Assembly: GCA_020746105.1 (NCBI GenBank)
Contig: CM036619.1
Span: 3,745,395 to 3,809,394 of the forward strand
Direction: 5' to 3'
DNA: 64,000 nucleotides
From: Trogon surrucura
Taxonomy: Eukaryota; Chordata; Aves; Trogoniformes; Trogonidae
A program made the position numbers and the translations under genes. The notes beneath the pieces were generated by a model, which saw only the letters and a list, made by a program, of their open reading frames with translations, had not been told where the DNA came from and made no database searches. This document shows, in pieces, positions 10,261 to 21,278 of this stretch (position 1 is the stretch's first letter; the number at the start of each line of letters is the position of its first letter).

Positions 10261-12667
10261 CTACTGTAGTATGGCCTCATGTGGTCATGAGCTGAAGATG
10301 CTCTTGTTTCTTGTCTGAGAACAAAATTCAACAAGATCAGAGGCCAAATCTTTCTCATGGGGAATACGTTTCAGGAATCATGTCACTTACTCCATTGATA
10401 TGAGACACTACCACAATAACTCAGCCCTATGTTCATGGTCACAGTGGAACAGGATCAATTTACCTCATCTTCCTAAGTAGAAAAGTAACCTGCTGTTTTC
10501 AGACCAATATCTACAGGTGCTGTACGTCATCCTCTGTCTATTATCCACTTTTTGGTTTACTGTCCTCCCTGTTTTATTATAGTATCTTTGATGTTGTATG
10601 AAATCAATTTTACAAGGCTTTAAAAGGCTGTTAAAAGGTGAAACATAATTTATTTTTCTCCCCTCTATAAAGGCAAGTAACTGGACAATACACTTCCTTA
10701 GTAATGATAATTACATTCTGGGAGTTTTAATACCGTTTCTTTGCCTGCATTTAATATGATTATCTAATTGGTTTTCATTTACATTTGGTAATAAAAGCCA
10801 GGCTAAATATTTTTAATAAAATAGCCATCCTGCTGGTGATGTTTCTGCTGACTTTCTGAAGCTCTTGTCCAACAATAAACCAAGGAGCCTGGCAGAAATA
10901 TAGATGACTTGCTTTGCCCTTGACATTGGTTTTTATATGTCCACGGAAAAGAGCTCTTACATATTGCTTTGCCCCTTTTACTTTCCCCTGTAAAGGACTA
11001 TACCTTGTAGGTTGTTTGCTTTTTTCTGCAGGAACACTTGCAGAACAAAGTCTTCTTTTCTACTACAGTTACACGTTTCGATTTTAACACATCTAATCTT
11101 GGTTGTCAGCAATTTTGCTAGCCTCTGTTGAGGCTGAATTTGCTTTCACCTAACTCTGCTGTCTGAAAGCTGAATACTTAATCTCAGCCAGTTGCCTAAA
11201 CTTCCTGTATATTTATTAGAGATGTCTCAGCTCTGCCTCAAAAAGGGATGGAAGAAGTTTCTGCTGCTGAATCTGTCAGTCCAGCAACTACAGGGGGAGC
11301 CTGGCTGACTGACTTAGACTAGGCACAGTACTCTTAGGCAGATGCAATAAATTTTAGAAAAAAATGCATTTACTGACACATAGCTCTGGCAGTAACAGCT
11401 GCCACTTACCCAAGTTCATTGAAAGCAATTCCATTACCCTGCAAGGAGGGTGGGTTTGCAGACATTTCACATTTGGGAACCCACAATGTGCACAGAAGCG
11501 TAAGACCACATGAAAAGCAGGGTCTGTGGGATGTGGTGCCTACAGGGAGAGTGAGACTGGGTTTGGCTCATCCCTTCCAATTCTACAGCCCCAAGTAACA
11601 AGTTGTGGGAGCGTTTGATGGGGCATACAAATGGAGTTCATGGCCTCAGTTCAGATCTGAGTGTGTGACTGGCCAACTGAAAGCCAACATTTTAAAGCCA
11701 GGAGCCAGCAGACACAGTGAAAGCTGACTTGCTATCTCTTTCCTGGGACTAAGAAACGTTGGCAGAGGAATAATTATATAAATCTGACTTTGTTCTTTCT
11801 CTTGGGCAGAGAAAACTATCACTAAGAGTCTAACACAAACCCATATTAAAATTCTCTTTATGATCTCTCAGTGTTTTAAAGTAATAACACTTTTAAAGCT
11901 CACCTGACAAAATAATGTGCTGGGTAGCTACTCAGGGTCTGTTTAGAGCTCATTGTGACAGCAAGATGTGCATCAGATTACAAGAAAGCAGTTTTCCAGT
12001 ATTCCAGGTTGCTGTGATTTTAACCAGGACATGAGGTTCTAGATGGCATTTGCACAAATAAGTTAAATGTGATCTAGCTGACATTTTCAGATAACCACTG
12101 GACACCTTCTGTTAGCTTCACTTGAGTGTGTAACACCCAGAAAAAGTTATATTTTGTGTTAATAGAAAGTTATTTCACCTTTCTTTGAAGGCAGTGCTCA
12201 CAGAACAAGGGGTGTGCAAGTTCATGACTTTTTTCTCCTGAATACCCAAAGGTTTCAACACATCCCTAACAGAAGGTATTTTTTTTTTTCCTTGGGAAGT
12301 TGAAGAGGTAAAACTTGTAGCTGCATTGCAATATCCCTGTTTGGAGGGGATATGTAGGTCATTCAGTTTGCTGAAGCTTTTGAAGCCACATAAATTTCAG
12401 CAGTGACAGGGTGCTGCACTTTGTGGACTCTAAATATAACCTTGTGCCTCAACAATCTTTGAAGACAATGGAGAGGACAAGGCATGTGAGAATGTGGTTC
12501 TTTTGACCCATTTAGACATCTGCACGAGGATAAAATTGATCTGCCCTCAAAACACCTAATTCTTTCCATCAACTCTAACAGAAGCCTAAACAAAACTTAG
12601 GCTTTTTGCATCACCAGATCAACCACAGACAACGAGAGAAAAGCGTCCTCCCATTGGCCTGTTAGAG
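10261..12667. other. unique noncoding stretch
   Basis: No gene or interspersed repeat recognised. About 10610-10870 is AT-rich and runs of TAAT/ATTA words (taatgataattacatt, tctaattgg, taataaaagcc) give it a conserved-element look. The rest is featureless apart from a poly-T run at about 12280-12289. Confidence 0.55.
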
Positions 12668-12850
12668 TGAGTCTAGAGGAAGCCACAAAGACAATCAGGG
12701 AAGCTGGAGCACATCCCTTACAAGGACAGGCTGAGAGAGTTGAGGTTGTTCAGCCTGGAGAAGGATCCCGGGAGACCCTATTGCAGCCTTCTGGTTTTAA
12801 AGGGGGCTAGAGGAAAGATGGGGACAGTCTTTTTTTTTGGAGGGCTTTTT
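12668..12850 (+). repeat. CR1 LINE, 5' part of a split copy
   Basis: Matches the ORF2 3' region: 'tacaaggacaggctgagaga' is the YEDRLRE segment, followed by 'gttcagcctggagaagga' and 'ttttaaagggggctagagga'. CR1 similarity stops near 12845 in a T-rich stretch ('gacagtctttttttttggag'). The matching 3' part resumes at about 13599, after an inserted element. Confidence 0.88.
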
Positions 12851-13598
12851 TGAAAGTCCCAGGACTTTCACCAATCTGTCTGTCAGAGTCCCAGCAAAGG
12901 ACTTTCACTGATCAGTTTCAAAAAAATTGAAATTAGTGATTTTATTGAGAGCAACAGAACAGATTCGAGATTACTGTTTATAAATTCCTGAACTAAAATA
13001 GAGTTACAAATTAAAGTTACTATTTCTAGCAGAAATAATAATATTAATGCAACAGTCCAGGGGTAATATTCACCAGAGGTTAAAATGTACGGTGCTTACC
13101 CAGAGAGACATCCCTGTCTGGGGTGGAGGAAGAGAACGCAGCCTGTCACCCGGTCCATCAGGTGTTGAGGTTCTTCTCTCCCAATTTAACAATCACTTCC
13201 TCTGTCTCTTTATCCCCCAAATTACTAAGTTTCTCCCCACCCCCAGGTGAAATGTAGTATGATTTGGGTGGATAGATCAGTGCTATAGTCATACACGTTT
13301 ACCATGATCTCTATAATTTTCATTAGGGGTGGCAACTTCAATATGCATGTTTCATAGGTAATGAGGCAAGATATGGGTATCTTTTCTAAGAAACAACGGA
13401 CCACACCAGCTGCTGCTATCTTGTTTATTTTTGCTGACCAAAACTAGGGCTGTCCTGCCAACACAGGGCCCCCTACTCATCTGCATCTCATGATAAGTCA
13501 GGTGAGTCTCCACTGCCCTGGATTGCAGCAGAGATAGCAAGGCCAGTCTCTGTCATTCTTTGAGCACAGGCACCTCACCTCATTATCCAAATTCTACA
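12851..13598 (-). mobile_element. probable solo LTR of an endogenous retrovirus, inserted in CR1
   Basis: A block of about 748 bp separates the two parts of a CR1 copy. Read on the reverse strand it begins TGTAGAATTTGG and ends GGGACTTTCA, the TG..CA termini of an LTR. It contains a TATA-like TTTATAAA at about 12978-12985 and the polyadenylation signal AATAAA at 12941-12946, in the order and spacing of an LTR U3-R-U5. No internal gag/pol/env sequence is present, so it would be a solo LTR. I found no matching target duplication: the left flank is T-rich and the right flank is 'ggtgct'. Family not identified. Boundaries rest on the CR1 break and the termini. Confidence 0.65.
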
Positions 13599-13773
13599 GG
13601 TGCTAGAGGCCTCCATTCCTGGAAACAGTCAAGATCAGGTTGGACAGGACTCTGAGCAACCTGATCTAATTGAAGATGTCCCTGATTTCTGCAAGGTGGT
13701 TGGACTAGATGACCTTTCGATGTCCCTTTCATCCTAAAACTGTCTATTATTCTTTGCTTTTATGATTCCACGA
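13599..13773 (+). repeat. CR1 LINE, 3' part of the split copy, type V tail
   Basis: Resumes at 'gtgctagaggcctccattcc' and continues 'caggttggacaggactctga', 'gcaacctgatctaattgaag' and 'ggttggactagatgacctt'. It ends in decayed octamers (tattattctttgcttttatg). About 140 bp of the CR1 body expected between the two parts is missing (estimated from related copies). Confidence 0.88.
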
Positions 13774-15688
13774 TTGTGTCTTCACATGCACAGGCTTCTA
13801 CTGGACCTTTCAGTGACTACAGAACTAGGCATGGTCTGAGCTTTGGATGCAAACTTCCACATATTTAGGACACACTAGGGCTTCTGGGGCTAGATTAATC
13901 CCTGTTCACTTCATATGATTCAGGAAGAAAGTGAGTTTCAGACTCTAAACAGCCACAGACCTACCATAGGGCAGGAGATACAGCAGCTGAAGGCCTGAAT
14001 GACTGCTCATTCTCACAGCTTATTGGCCTTAACTAAACGCCAAGCAGATTTTCCTTAAGAATTTGAAATATTGCATCTTTGTCTTGAATAGGATGCTTTC
14101 TAGTAATGTGTGCTCTGGGGCCAGGCGCTTTACAGTGTTATTGCTGTTTGCTGAAAACATGCATTTTTACTCAGATTTCATAACCGAAATTCAAGCTGCA
14201 CATGATGCAATTTGACATTAATTTCAGTTATTTGTGTCTGAGGTTTGCCCCATCCAACAAGACCTGACAGTAAAGAAGAGCGCTGGAAATGGAAATACAC
14301 AGTGCCATTAGATGCAAAGTTTGATTTGTAAATCACTTAGATAGCAATAAAACTGGGGATGGAAATAAAAGTGGCAAAGCTCAGCTTTCTAAATGCTAAA
14401 TAATTCAAGGGGGAAAGGGTGAGGGGAAAAAAATCCTGCGGAGCAAGAGCTTCGTGTATGAAGACAAAGGCATCTGAGCAAATCAGAAATTTCAAGCTCT
14501 GACTAAATGCAGTTTCAGTTCAATTAAAGCATAACATCAAGATTGTGGGCTGCTAAAATCTGGGATGAAGCATGTCATTGCTGTGCACAGTTCTAAAAGA
14601 TTTACAGCAAAACCTGAATCTACGAAAGATATTCTCTGAAATGGTGCCACAGGGCTCTTTACCAAGGAAACAGTTATTTTATGGAACTGGGCTGTAGGGA
14701 GTCAGAGCCAGCAAAATACAAGATGAAAATCATTATTTTAATTTTTTTGGGTTTTTTTTTTGTTTGTTTGGGAAATTAACAGTTAAAGTAAGTTAGTCAG
14801 AGGAAGAGATCCCTAATGAAAGAGGGAATATTTTTCCACTCAAATTACAAATATGGAGTTGAGGGGTTTGCTTGTGTTGCTTTCTTTTTGCTCTAAATAT
14901 AGGCTGTAGTCCAATTACAGGCTCCTGATTTTAGCACAAGAACTGTTGAATGAAATTTTGTGGGTTTTGTCCAACAGGATGTTATTTCAATACAGGGTGG
15001 GGACTAGATGGAAGAGTGGGCGATAAGCAAAATGCAGACCAGATGCAATCAAGCACATGTTGTCATCTGCTCCCCTGCCCCTTCCCCAGGAGACGTTGGG
15101 ATAAGTGTTTAAACATCAAATACTACCCTAATAGCAAGACATTTTATTCAGTGCTCACAGTCTGATACAAAGTTGAGGAATATCATTATCACAAGCTCTT
15201 ATGAAATAAAGGCTTGGGAATGGAGGTAAAAGATGTCCAAGTTACTCAACAGTGATCATGTTCCTGTTATCATGGCCCGTCCTGGAGGGCTCTGAACTTC
15301 ACTTGATTTTTAACCACATTTGTAGTCATGGTAGTTTCTTTTGGATTACAGATTTAATAATCTGTACTGCAAGGGAACCCGCCTAACCTCCAAATGCCAC
15401 AAAACAGTGCTATGCCACACAAGGGACAAGTGTGGCACTTGGCTATGGAGAAACACTTATGATATGAGAAGGACACAGAAAGGAAATACTTTTGGATGGC
15501 ATCCCGATAACTCCTTTAGCTGCATCGTGGTTCTTGTCACCAGTAGGGCATGGATGATCCCGACAACATTGCTGAGTTTTACTAGTCCCACAGATGGAGC
15601 TGAACACGTGATGGCATGTTTTGAATGGGGTCGGTCTTGTACCTGCCATTAGGAAGCCTTCTGGGCACTTATTTTAAGCAGACAGTGA
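13774..15688. other. unique noncoding stretch
   Basis: No gene recognised. About 14040-14360 is a complex-sequence AT-rich patch and a candidate conserved noncoding element. T-rich run at about 14741-14770. An open stretch at about 15341-15652 (103 codons) shows no recognisable domain and is treated as chance. Confidence 0.5.
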
Positions 15689-15752
15689 AATCACAAAATC
15701 ACAGAATTGTTGAGGTTGGAAAAGACCTCTGAGATCATCAAGCCCAGCCTAT
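15689..15752 (-). repeat. CR1 3' tail, type IV
   Basis: Octamers (atcacaaaatcacaga) followed by 'gaggttggaaaagacctctg' and 'agatcatcaagcccagcct'. Same tail type as the copy at 35886. Truncated after about 64 bp. Confidence 0.85.
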
Positions 15753-18700
15753 AAATAGTATTTATAATTTGTTCTACAGTAACAAATAAAATCTGCAAAA
15801 AAAAAAATAATCTTATTGTTCTCCTAACACCCGAAAATGAAACATGAACACAGTTACTTCTTCAGTCCTCTAATGTGAGCGCTGAACACACACGCTACAC
15901 ACAAATATGAAGGGATGTGCCATCTCCTATAAGCCTGTTATAGTAGACATCAATTTTTCCACCTATATCTGGTGTAGGTCTCTGAAATCCTGCTACAATA
16001 AATGAAGAAGGATAAGACCCAACAAATACAACTCATCTCATCCCAAACCAGACATATAAGTTAGAAGACTTGCACCCTAAAGTCCCGTTCTTTCTGCTTT
16101 GTCTGTGAGATGATTCAGCTCTGATGGGAACATCAACACATTAGAAAATGAAGAAAACTGTTTTTCAGAATTGTAGTAAACAGAGAAAACTAAAGATAGG
16201 AGATAGAGCCAAGCACTGAAACATCAAGCCATTTGCCCTGGGTCTCAGAAGAGAAATATATATTCACCCCAAAGTTTTTACAGTGGAAAAACTGTTGAGT
16301 ACCGTGTCTCTCTCCAGGTACATTGTATGATTATACAGGGAAGCCTTGGAGACACTGAGAAATGAAAGACCAAGTGAACTTCAGAACTACTGTTTTCAAG
16401 CTGGATTTTATCTTGAAGGCTGCTGCTTCTATCTGGGATCTGAAGAAAGGGTCTTAAAAGCACTTGCGCTTTTTCTTAAGGATATCATAAAAGATATTTC
16501 CTATTTCCACTGACCTTGCCTCACCTCTTTTCACAGCTACAAAAAAAACCCCAGTATTGCACCCAAGGTAGGCAGTGTCAGAACAGTCATTTTCCCTTGC
16601 AATATTTTTGCCACCTTTCCTCTTCAGAACTAATGATAGCTGGAGGTGAATATTCTGATAAAAAAATTGAGGAAGGTGACAATTCTGCTGTGACCGATGC
16701 TACCTGTTGTGAAACAAGAAAATATTTGCTTCAGACTGTTTTGGGTAAGCTCAATATAATTAAGGCCACAGCCAAACCTGAAGTCACGCTTGCACAAACC
16801 AAATATGCTCTAAATGCTTGTGTTTACTTGGTCATTTAATAGCTCGCACCTGAGTAACCCAAACATTTCTCTGGGGAAAACTCTGAAGAAATAAGAAGAA
16901 ATGTTCTGTTCCTCTTTCCACATTGTTTTCTTTGCGCAATTTCAGAGACTACAGCCAAGTGGGAAGGTCATGATTTTCAGACATCTCTAGGGCAATTAGT
17001 CACATAAGCCCTTTTTCACTCAGAAAGGTTAATTCAGTGACATTCCTGTTCCAGCCAAGAATTCCTTTCCCAAAGCCATTGCAGATCTGCTGTGTTCAGT
17101 AATTGATCACACACTGATCTGACACCTAAAGACACCACAGATTTTGTAGAAACATCCAAGATCTGTGGATAGTTGTTTTATATTTTTCTCTGACTAGGAA
17201 ATTTCTTTCCAAAAATGATAATGAGCCACTGCAACTGCTTTTCTTTTATTTATTTAGGCATTACTTATTTTTCCTGTATGTTCATCTGTTAATGTTCAGA
17301 TTCTTAAAGTTATTGCGTTGGTATAGCCTGATGCCAGACAACGCTTATTGGCTGAATCTTTCAGGAATTTTCTTGGAGGTGGCTGCACTGTTTAAAAAGT
17401 TGTTTCTGGTATTTAGTAGTTTGTCATCGTTGGGGTGTTCTTCCATATGAGGTTATTGACATGCACTTATTTTTCTTTATTTATTTTTTATTTTACCTAA
17501 TCTTTGACATGAAGAAACTATTTATGGGTTGGGTATTTCACTTTACAAACCTCTACTGCTTAAAAAAATTTCAGAATCTTAACTCTAAGGATTAGTCATC
17601 CACTTGTGCATCAAGTAAACATAATATTATCTGGGTACAAAGCGGGGCTTTCAAAGCATCAGCAGAATGATAAAGTCCTTTTTTAAAAAATAAATAAAAA
17701 AATGAAATAATATGCATTTCCAATTTCTCCCAGCAGCACACATCTGCCACATAGTACAACCAGCATATAACATCTTCAACTGTTTCACTATAAAATTTAG
17801 GAGCCTTCAGAGCAGGGAAGAATATATGTCACTGACTTATAGAATCAGAACGCCTGAAGTCATTTACTGTCTGAAATACACACTTCTTCCGAGCCAGTTA
17901 AAATATGTAAACTTCAGTGAAGAAAACAGCAACACTAAACAAAGCTTCTCAGCTCTGCCAAGGTCAATAGCACCACAAAAAGGCCCCTGGAGCTCAGCAA
18001 ACAGCACAGACAGAGCTGTATTATATCATATTCTCTCACGCTGACAACTACCTTACACTGTGAATGATAGACATAAATTGGAGTGATTTTTTTGAGCAAG
18101 TCTGCTTCTCAGTCTGAATAAAAGAAGGGACAAGTTGATTTCTGGAAGTAGTGGTTTTGGTCTCTGTCTTTCTTGAAGGAACAAATAAAACAAAGTGGAT
18201 TCATTTCTCATATTATCTGAGAAAAACCTTTAGATGACCTTGGAAAGAATGGGGAAAATAAAGAAATGACTCAAGAGAAGAAATAGACAATGAGAAAACC
18301 AATACATGTAGAAAAAAACCACAAAAAAATCCAACTGAGCCCACAAGGAATTTATTATCTTGAGACAGTATAAATAACATAAAGTGTGGAGCATCCAGGA
18401 GATTGTTTCAGATATTGCTTATGAAGATATAGGAGCGATGCCTTCGCAGGCAACTCAGCAGCCAAAATTTCCTAAATTATTTTGACCAAATTGTGCCACA
18501 GAACTGTAATTCTCCGTCAGTTCTATATATTTATTGACAACAAGGTAAGTAGGCAGTGATGACTCACTAATTTTTTTGGCTCTCAGTGTGCAGTGGTTTT
18601 CATTCACTGGTGAGCACTGTATCTGGAATAAACTCTAAAATTCATGGATGAAGCATTCAGTGAGAAATTTAATCATTTCACTGTTTGGTTTTTTTTTGTT

Positions 18701-19356
18701 TTGTTTTTTTGAGAGAATGGTAGTTTGAAGGGTTTAAATTTCCTGGAATAGGTGAAAAAAAAAAAAAGAAAAAAAAGACCTGACAAACATATTTATTAAC
18801 TGAAAGGAAAATAAATGATTGCCAGCCTTGAATATCTGGAATGATTAGAGTAGGGTTTAATGAAATCACTTACACCAGGAATGATTAGGCATAATGTCTC
18901 TCTTTCTCTGTCTAAACACTGCATGGGCATAAAATTTCTCCTTTACAATGTTAATTTGATTTCTTGACAAGGGAGAAAAATTACTTAAAGTGTGTAAAAG
19001 CTACTAGCAGACTGAGGTTATTACTTTGTTGCAATATGATTTGAAAACATTAATCTAGTGGGAGAAAGGTAGTGGTGCTTCATGACTAAATGGGGTACAT
19101 GGTACATGCCCATCGTCCTCTGCTACAGCTGGCAGAGTCGAGGGAGTAGCAAATAGCTAAAACAAAGGAAAAAGAAAACAAATTAACACAATACTAGCAA
19201 CCAACAGGAACCTGTGAAACAGCACACGACCTCTCTCACACATTCTCTCCTTTACCGTTGAAAAGCTCCTTTAATTTCTTTACATTTCCATTATTGCAAA
19301 ATCAGCCAGATGTAATATATTTTTTTTCTTTTTTTTTTTCTTTCTTCGTTTCCCCT
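15753..19356. other. unique AT-rich noncoding stretch
   Basis: Nothing recognised as a gene or dispersed repeat. A/T homopolymer runs at about 15798-15808, 18688-18708 and 18757-18777. A pyrimidine-rich run at 19320-19353 directly precedes the next CR1 tail. Open stretches of 107-110 codons near 16516 and 17712 are compositionally unremarkable. Confidence 0.55.
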
Positions 19357-19860
19357 AATCACAGAATCATCAGAGTTGGAAGAACCCTCTAGACATCATT
19401 TAGCCCAACCCACTAAAGCAGGATTTCCTAGAGCACATCACACAGGAACATATCCATGTGGGTTTTGAAAGTCTCCAAAGAGGGAGACTCCACAGCCTCC
19501 CTGGGCAACCTGTGCCAGTGCTTCCTCATATTTAGATATTCTTCCTCATATTTAGATATTCTTGCTCATATTTAGATAAAACTTCCCATGTTCCAGCTTG
19601 TCCCCATTGAACCTTGTTCCGTCTGAGCACTGAGTACTATTGAAAAAAGTCTGGCTTCATCCTCCTCTCATCCACCCTTTAGACATTTATAGACATTGAT
19701 AAGGTCTCCTCTCAACCTTCTCTTCTCCAGGCTATACAGTCCCAGCTCTGTCAATCTTTCCGTGTAAGAGAACTGCTCTAGTCCCCTAATCATCTTCATT
19801 GCCCTCCACCGGACTTTCCCCAGTAGCTCCCTGTCTCTCTTGAACTGAGGAGTCCAGATC
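19357..19860 (-). repeat. CR1 LINE, 5'-truncated, type II-like tail
   Basis: Begins 'aatcacagaatcatcagagt', then 'agcaggatttcctagagca', a UTR of type II layout. The reverse strand from about 19895 to 19668 still encodes '[19 protein letters not shown]', the end region of ORF2. An internal 20-bp triplication lies at 19521-19578. Similarity is lost at about 19860 in a C/T-rich stretch, just before another CR1 tail begins. Confidence 0.92.
19521..19578 (-). repeat. 20-bp tandem triplication inside CR1
   Basis: Unit 'cttcctcatatttagatatt' at 19521-19540 and 19541-19560, then a third, 18-bp partial unit beginning 'cttgctcatatttagat'. The two first units are identical, which points to a recent local duplication compared with the decay of the host CR1. 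Confidence 0.9.
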
Positions 19861-19884
19861 TCCCCCCCAATTTTCTCCTTAATC

Positions 19885-20408
19885 CATAGAAACATAGAAG
19901 AATAAAACCATAGAATGGTATGGGTTGGAAAGGACCTTCGAGATCATCTAATTCCAGCGTGTGTGACATGGACCCACTAGACCAGGTCACTCAAAGCCCC
20001 GACCAACCTGTCCTTGAACACTTCCAGGGAGGGGGCTTCCACAACTTCTCTGGGCAACCTGTTCCACTGTCTCACCACTCTCACAGTAGAGAACTTCTTC
20101 CCTAGATCTAATCTAAATCTCCCCTCTTTCAGTTTGAAATCCTTACTCCTCGTCCTATCACTACACTCCCTGATAAAGAGTCTTTTCCCAGCTTTCCTGT
20201 AGCCCCCTTCAAGTACCAGAAGGCCACTATAAGGCCTTCTCTTCTTCAGGCTGAACAACCCCAACTCTCTCAACCTGTCCTCAGAGGGGTGGTGCTCAAG
20301 CCCCCTGATCATCTTTGTGGCCCTCCTCTGGACTCTCTCCAGCTGATCCATGTCCACCATATGTTAGGACCCCAGAGCAGAGAACACAGTACTGCAGGAG
20401 GGAGTCTC
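19885..20408 (-). repeat. CR1 LINE, 5'-truncated, type III tail
   Basis: Tail 'aaccatagaatggtatgggt' and UTR 'gtgtgacatggacccactag'. The reverse strand keeps an open frame from about 20360 to 19977 (127 codons) covering the ORF2 C-terminus: '[17 protein letters not shown]', '[13 protein letters not shown]', '[19 protein letters not shown]'. The start is a chance methionine in truncated sequence, so this is a fossil and not a gene. The copy lies head to tail behind the type II-like copy. Confidence 0.95.
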
Positions 20409-21153
20409 AAATTGAATCAGCACATCCAAAGCAAAAGATATAGCTAGGTAGCCTGATTCAATACTGTATTTCCACTGGGCAACCCTGATTTGCATAAAAT
20501 AATTACACAAGCTGGGATGAGAAAGGGACTGGCACCATGATGGAACTGGCAGGCTGGAATATATTAGTTCACTGATCAGCAGTGAACAAGCAGAGCACAC
20601 GTGGTCTTTAAAAAAACCTGAGAGTCAGAGAGAAGAAAGCAATGCCACATTTTAGGTAAGGATTTTCAAGGACATCGTATACATATTTTTGATGAACAGA
20701 CTATTTACTGATGAACTAAAACATGCAAGGTATGACTCCATTCATGTAGCATTTCATCATCTTGTAGTTTTTAATCTAATTATCTTCACAACATCTTTCT
20801 GGTCCTGAATAGCACTATTACTTTTATTCCATTAATGAAGACTTAAGCTCTAAAATACTAATTGCTAGGTACATGAACGGATCTGGGAGATAACCTGCTA
20901 CCAAAGTGCCATTTTACGCATCTGAAAGTAGAATTAAGAGTGTCATCAGTTACGATTTGCCACTGAGTAACCCTGAAAGCTTTTAAAGCTTTCAAAACCA
21001 TGAGGAGACAAATATACCTTTCCACAGTTAAGAGTGTACTGAGCAGGAAGTCTGCATCTGAGCTGGTTGCCCAAATTGGTTTTGGAAAGAATGGAGAAAA
21101 AATCACATTTAGAGTGTGGATAATTTGATTTACTTCAAACTTTCTATGATGAA
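20409..21153. other. unique stretch with one ancient SINE-like remnant
   Basis: No gene recognised. Apart from the MIR/CORE-SINE-like segment at 20771-20852, I see nothing in it. Confidence 0.55.
20771..20852 (+). repeat. MIR/CORE-SINE-like remnant
   Basis: 'taatctaattatcttcacaa', 'gaatagcactattactttta' and 'aatgaagacttaagctc' follow the order of the MIR 3' half: TTTAATCCTCACAACA, then a TACTATTATTATCCCC block, then GATGAGGAAACTGAGGC. Recognised by eye with many mismatches. Confidence 0.4.
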
Positions 21154-21278
21154 CACCAAGTTGGACAGAGCCTTGAGTAGCCTGATCTAGTAGAGAGGTG
21201 TCCCTGCCCGTGACAGGGAGGTTGGATTAGATGATCTCTAAGGTGCCTTCCAACCTAGACCATTCTATGATTCTAAGA
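21154..21278 (+). repeat. CR1 3' end, about 125 bp, type III
   Basis: 'aagttggacagagccttgag', 'gtccctgcccgtgacaggga', 'ggttggattagatgatctct' and the final octamer ATTCTATG ATTCTAAG. Nearly the same sequence as the nested copy at 39988-40177, so the two belong to one subfamily. Confidence 0.95.

Noticed and set aside
15341..15652. 103-codon forward open stretch, with an open stretch on the opposite strand as well
   Set aside because: No recognisable domain, no splice or promoter context, and both strands open at once suggests chance.
16516..16839. 107-codon forward open stretch
   Set aside because: Composition follows the surrounding AT-rich DNA, and no domain is recognised.
17712..18044. 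110-codon forward open stretch
   Set aside because: Same reasons: no domain, no context.
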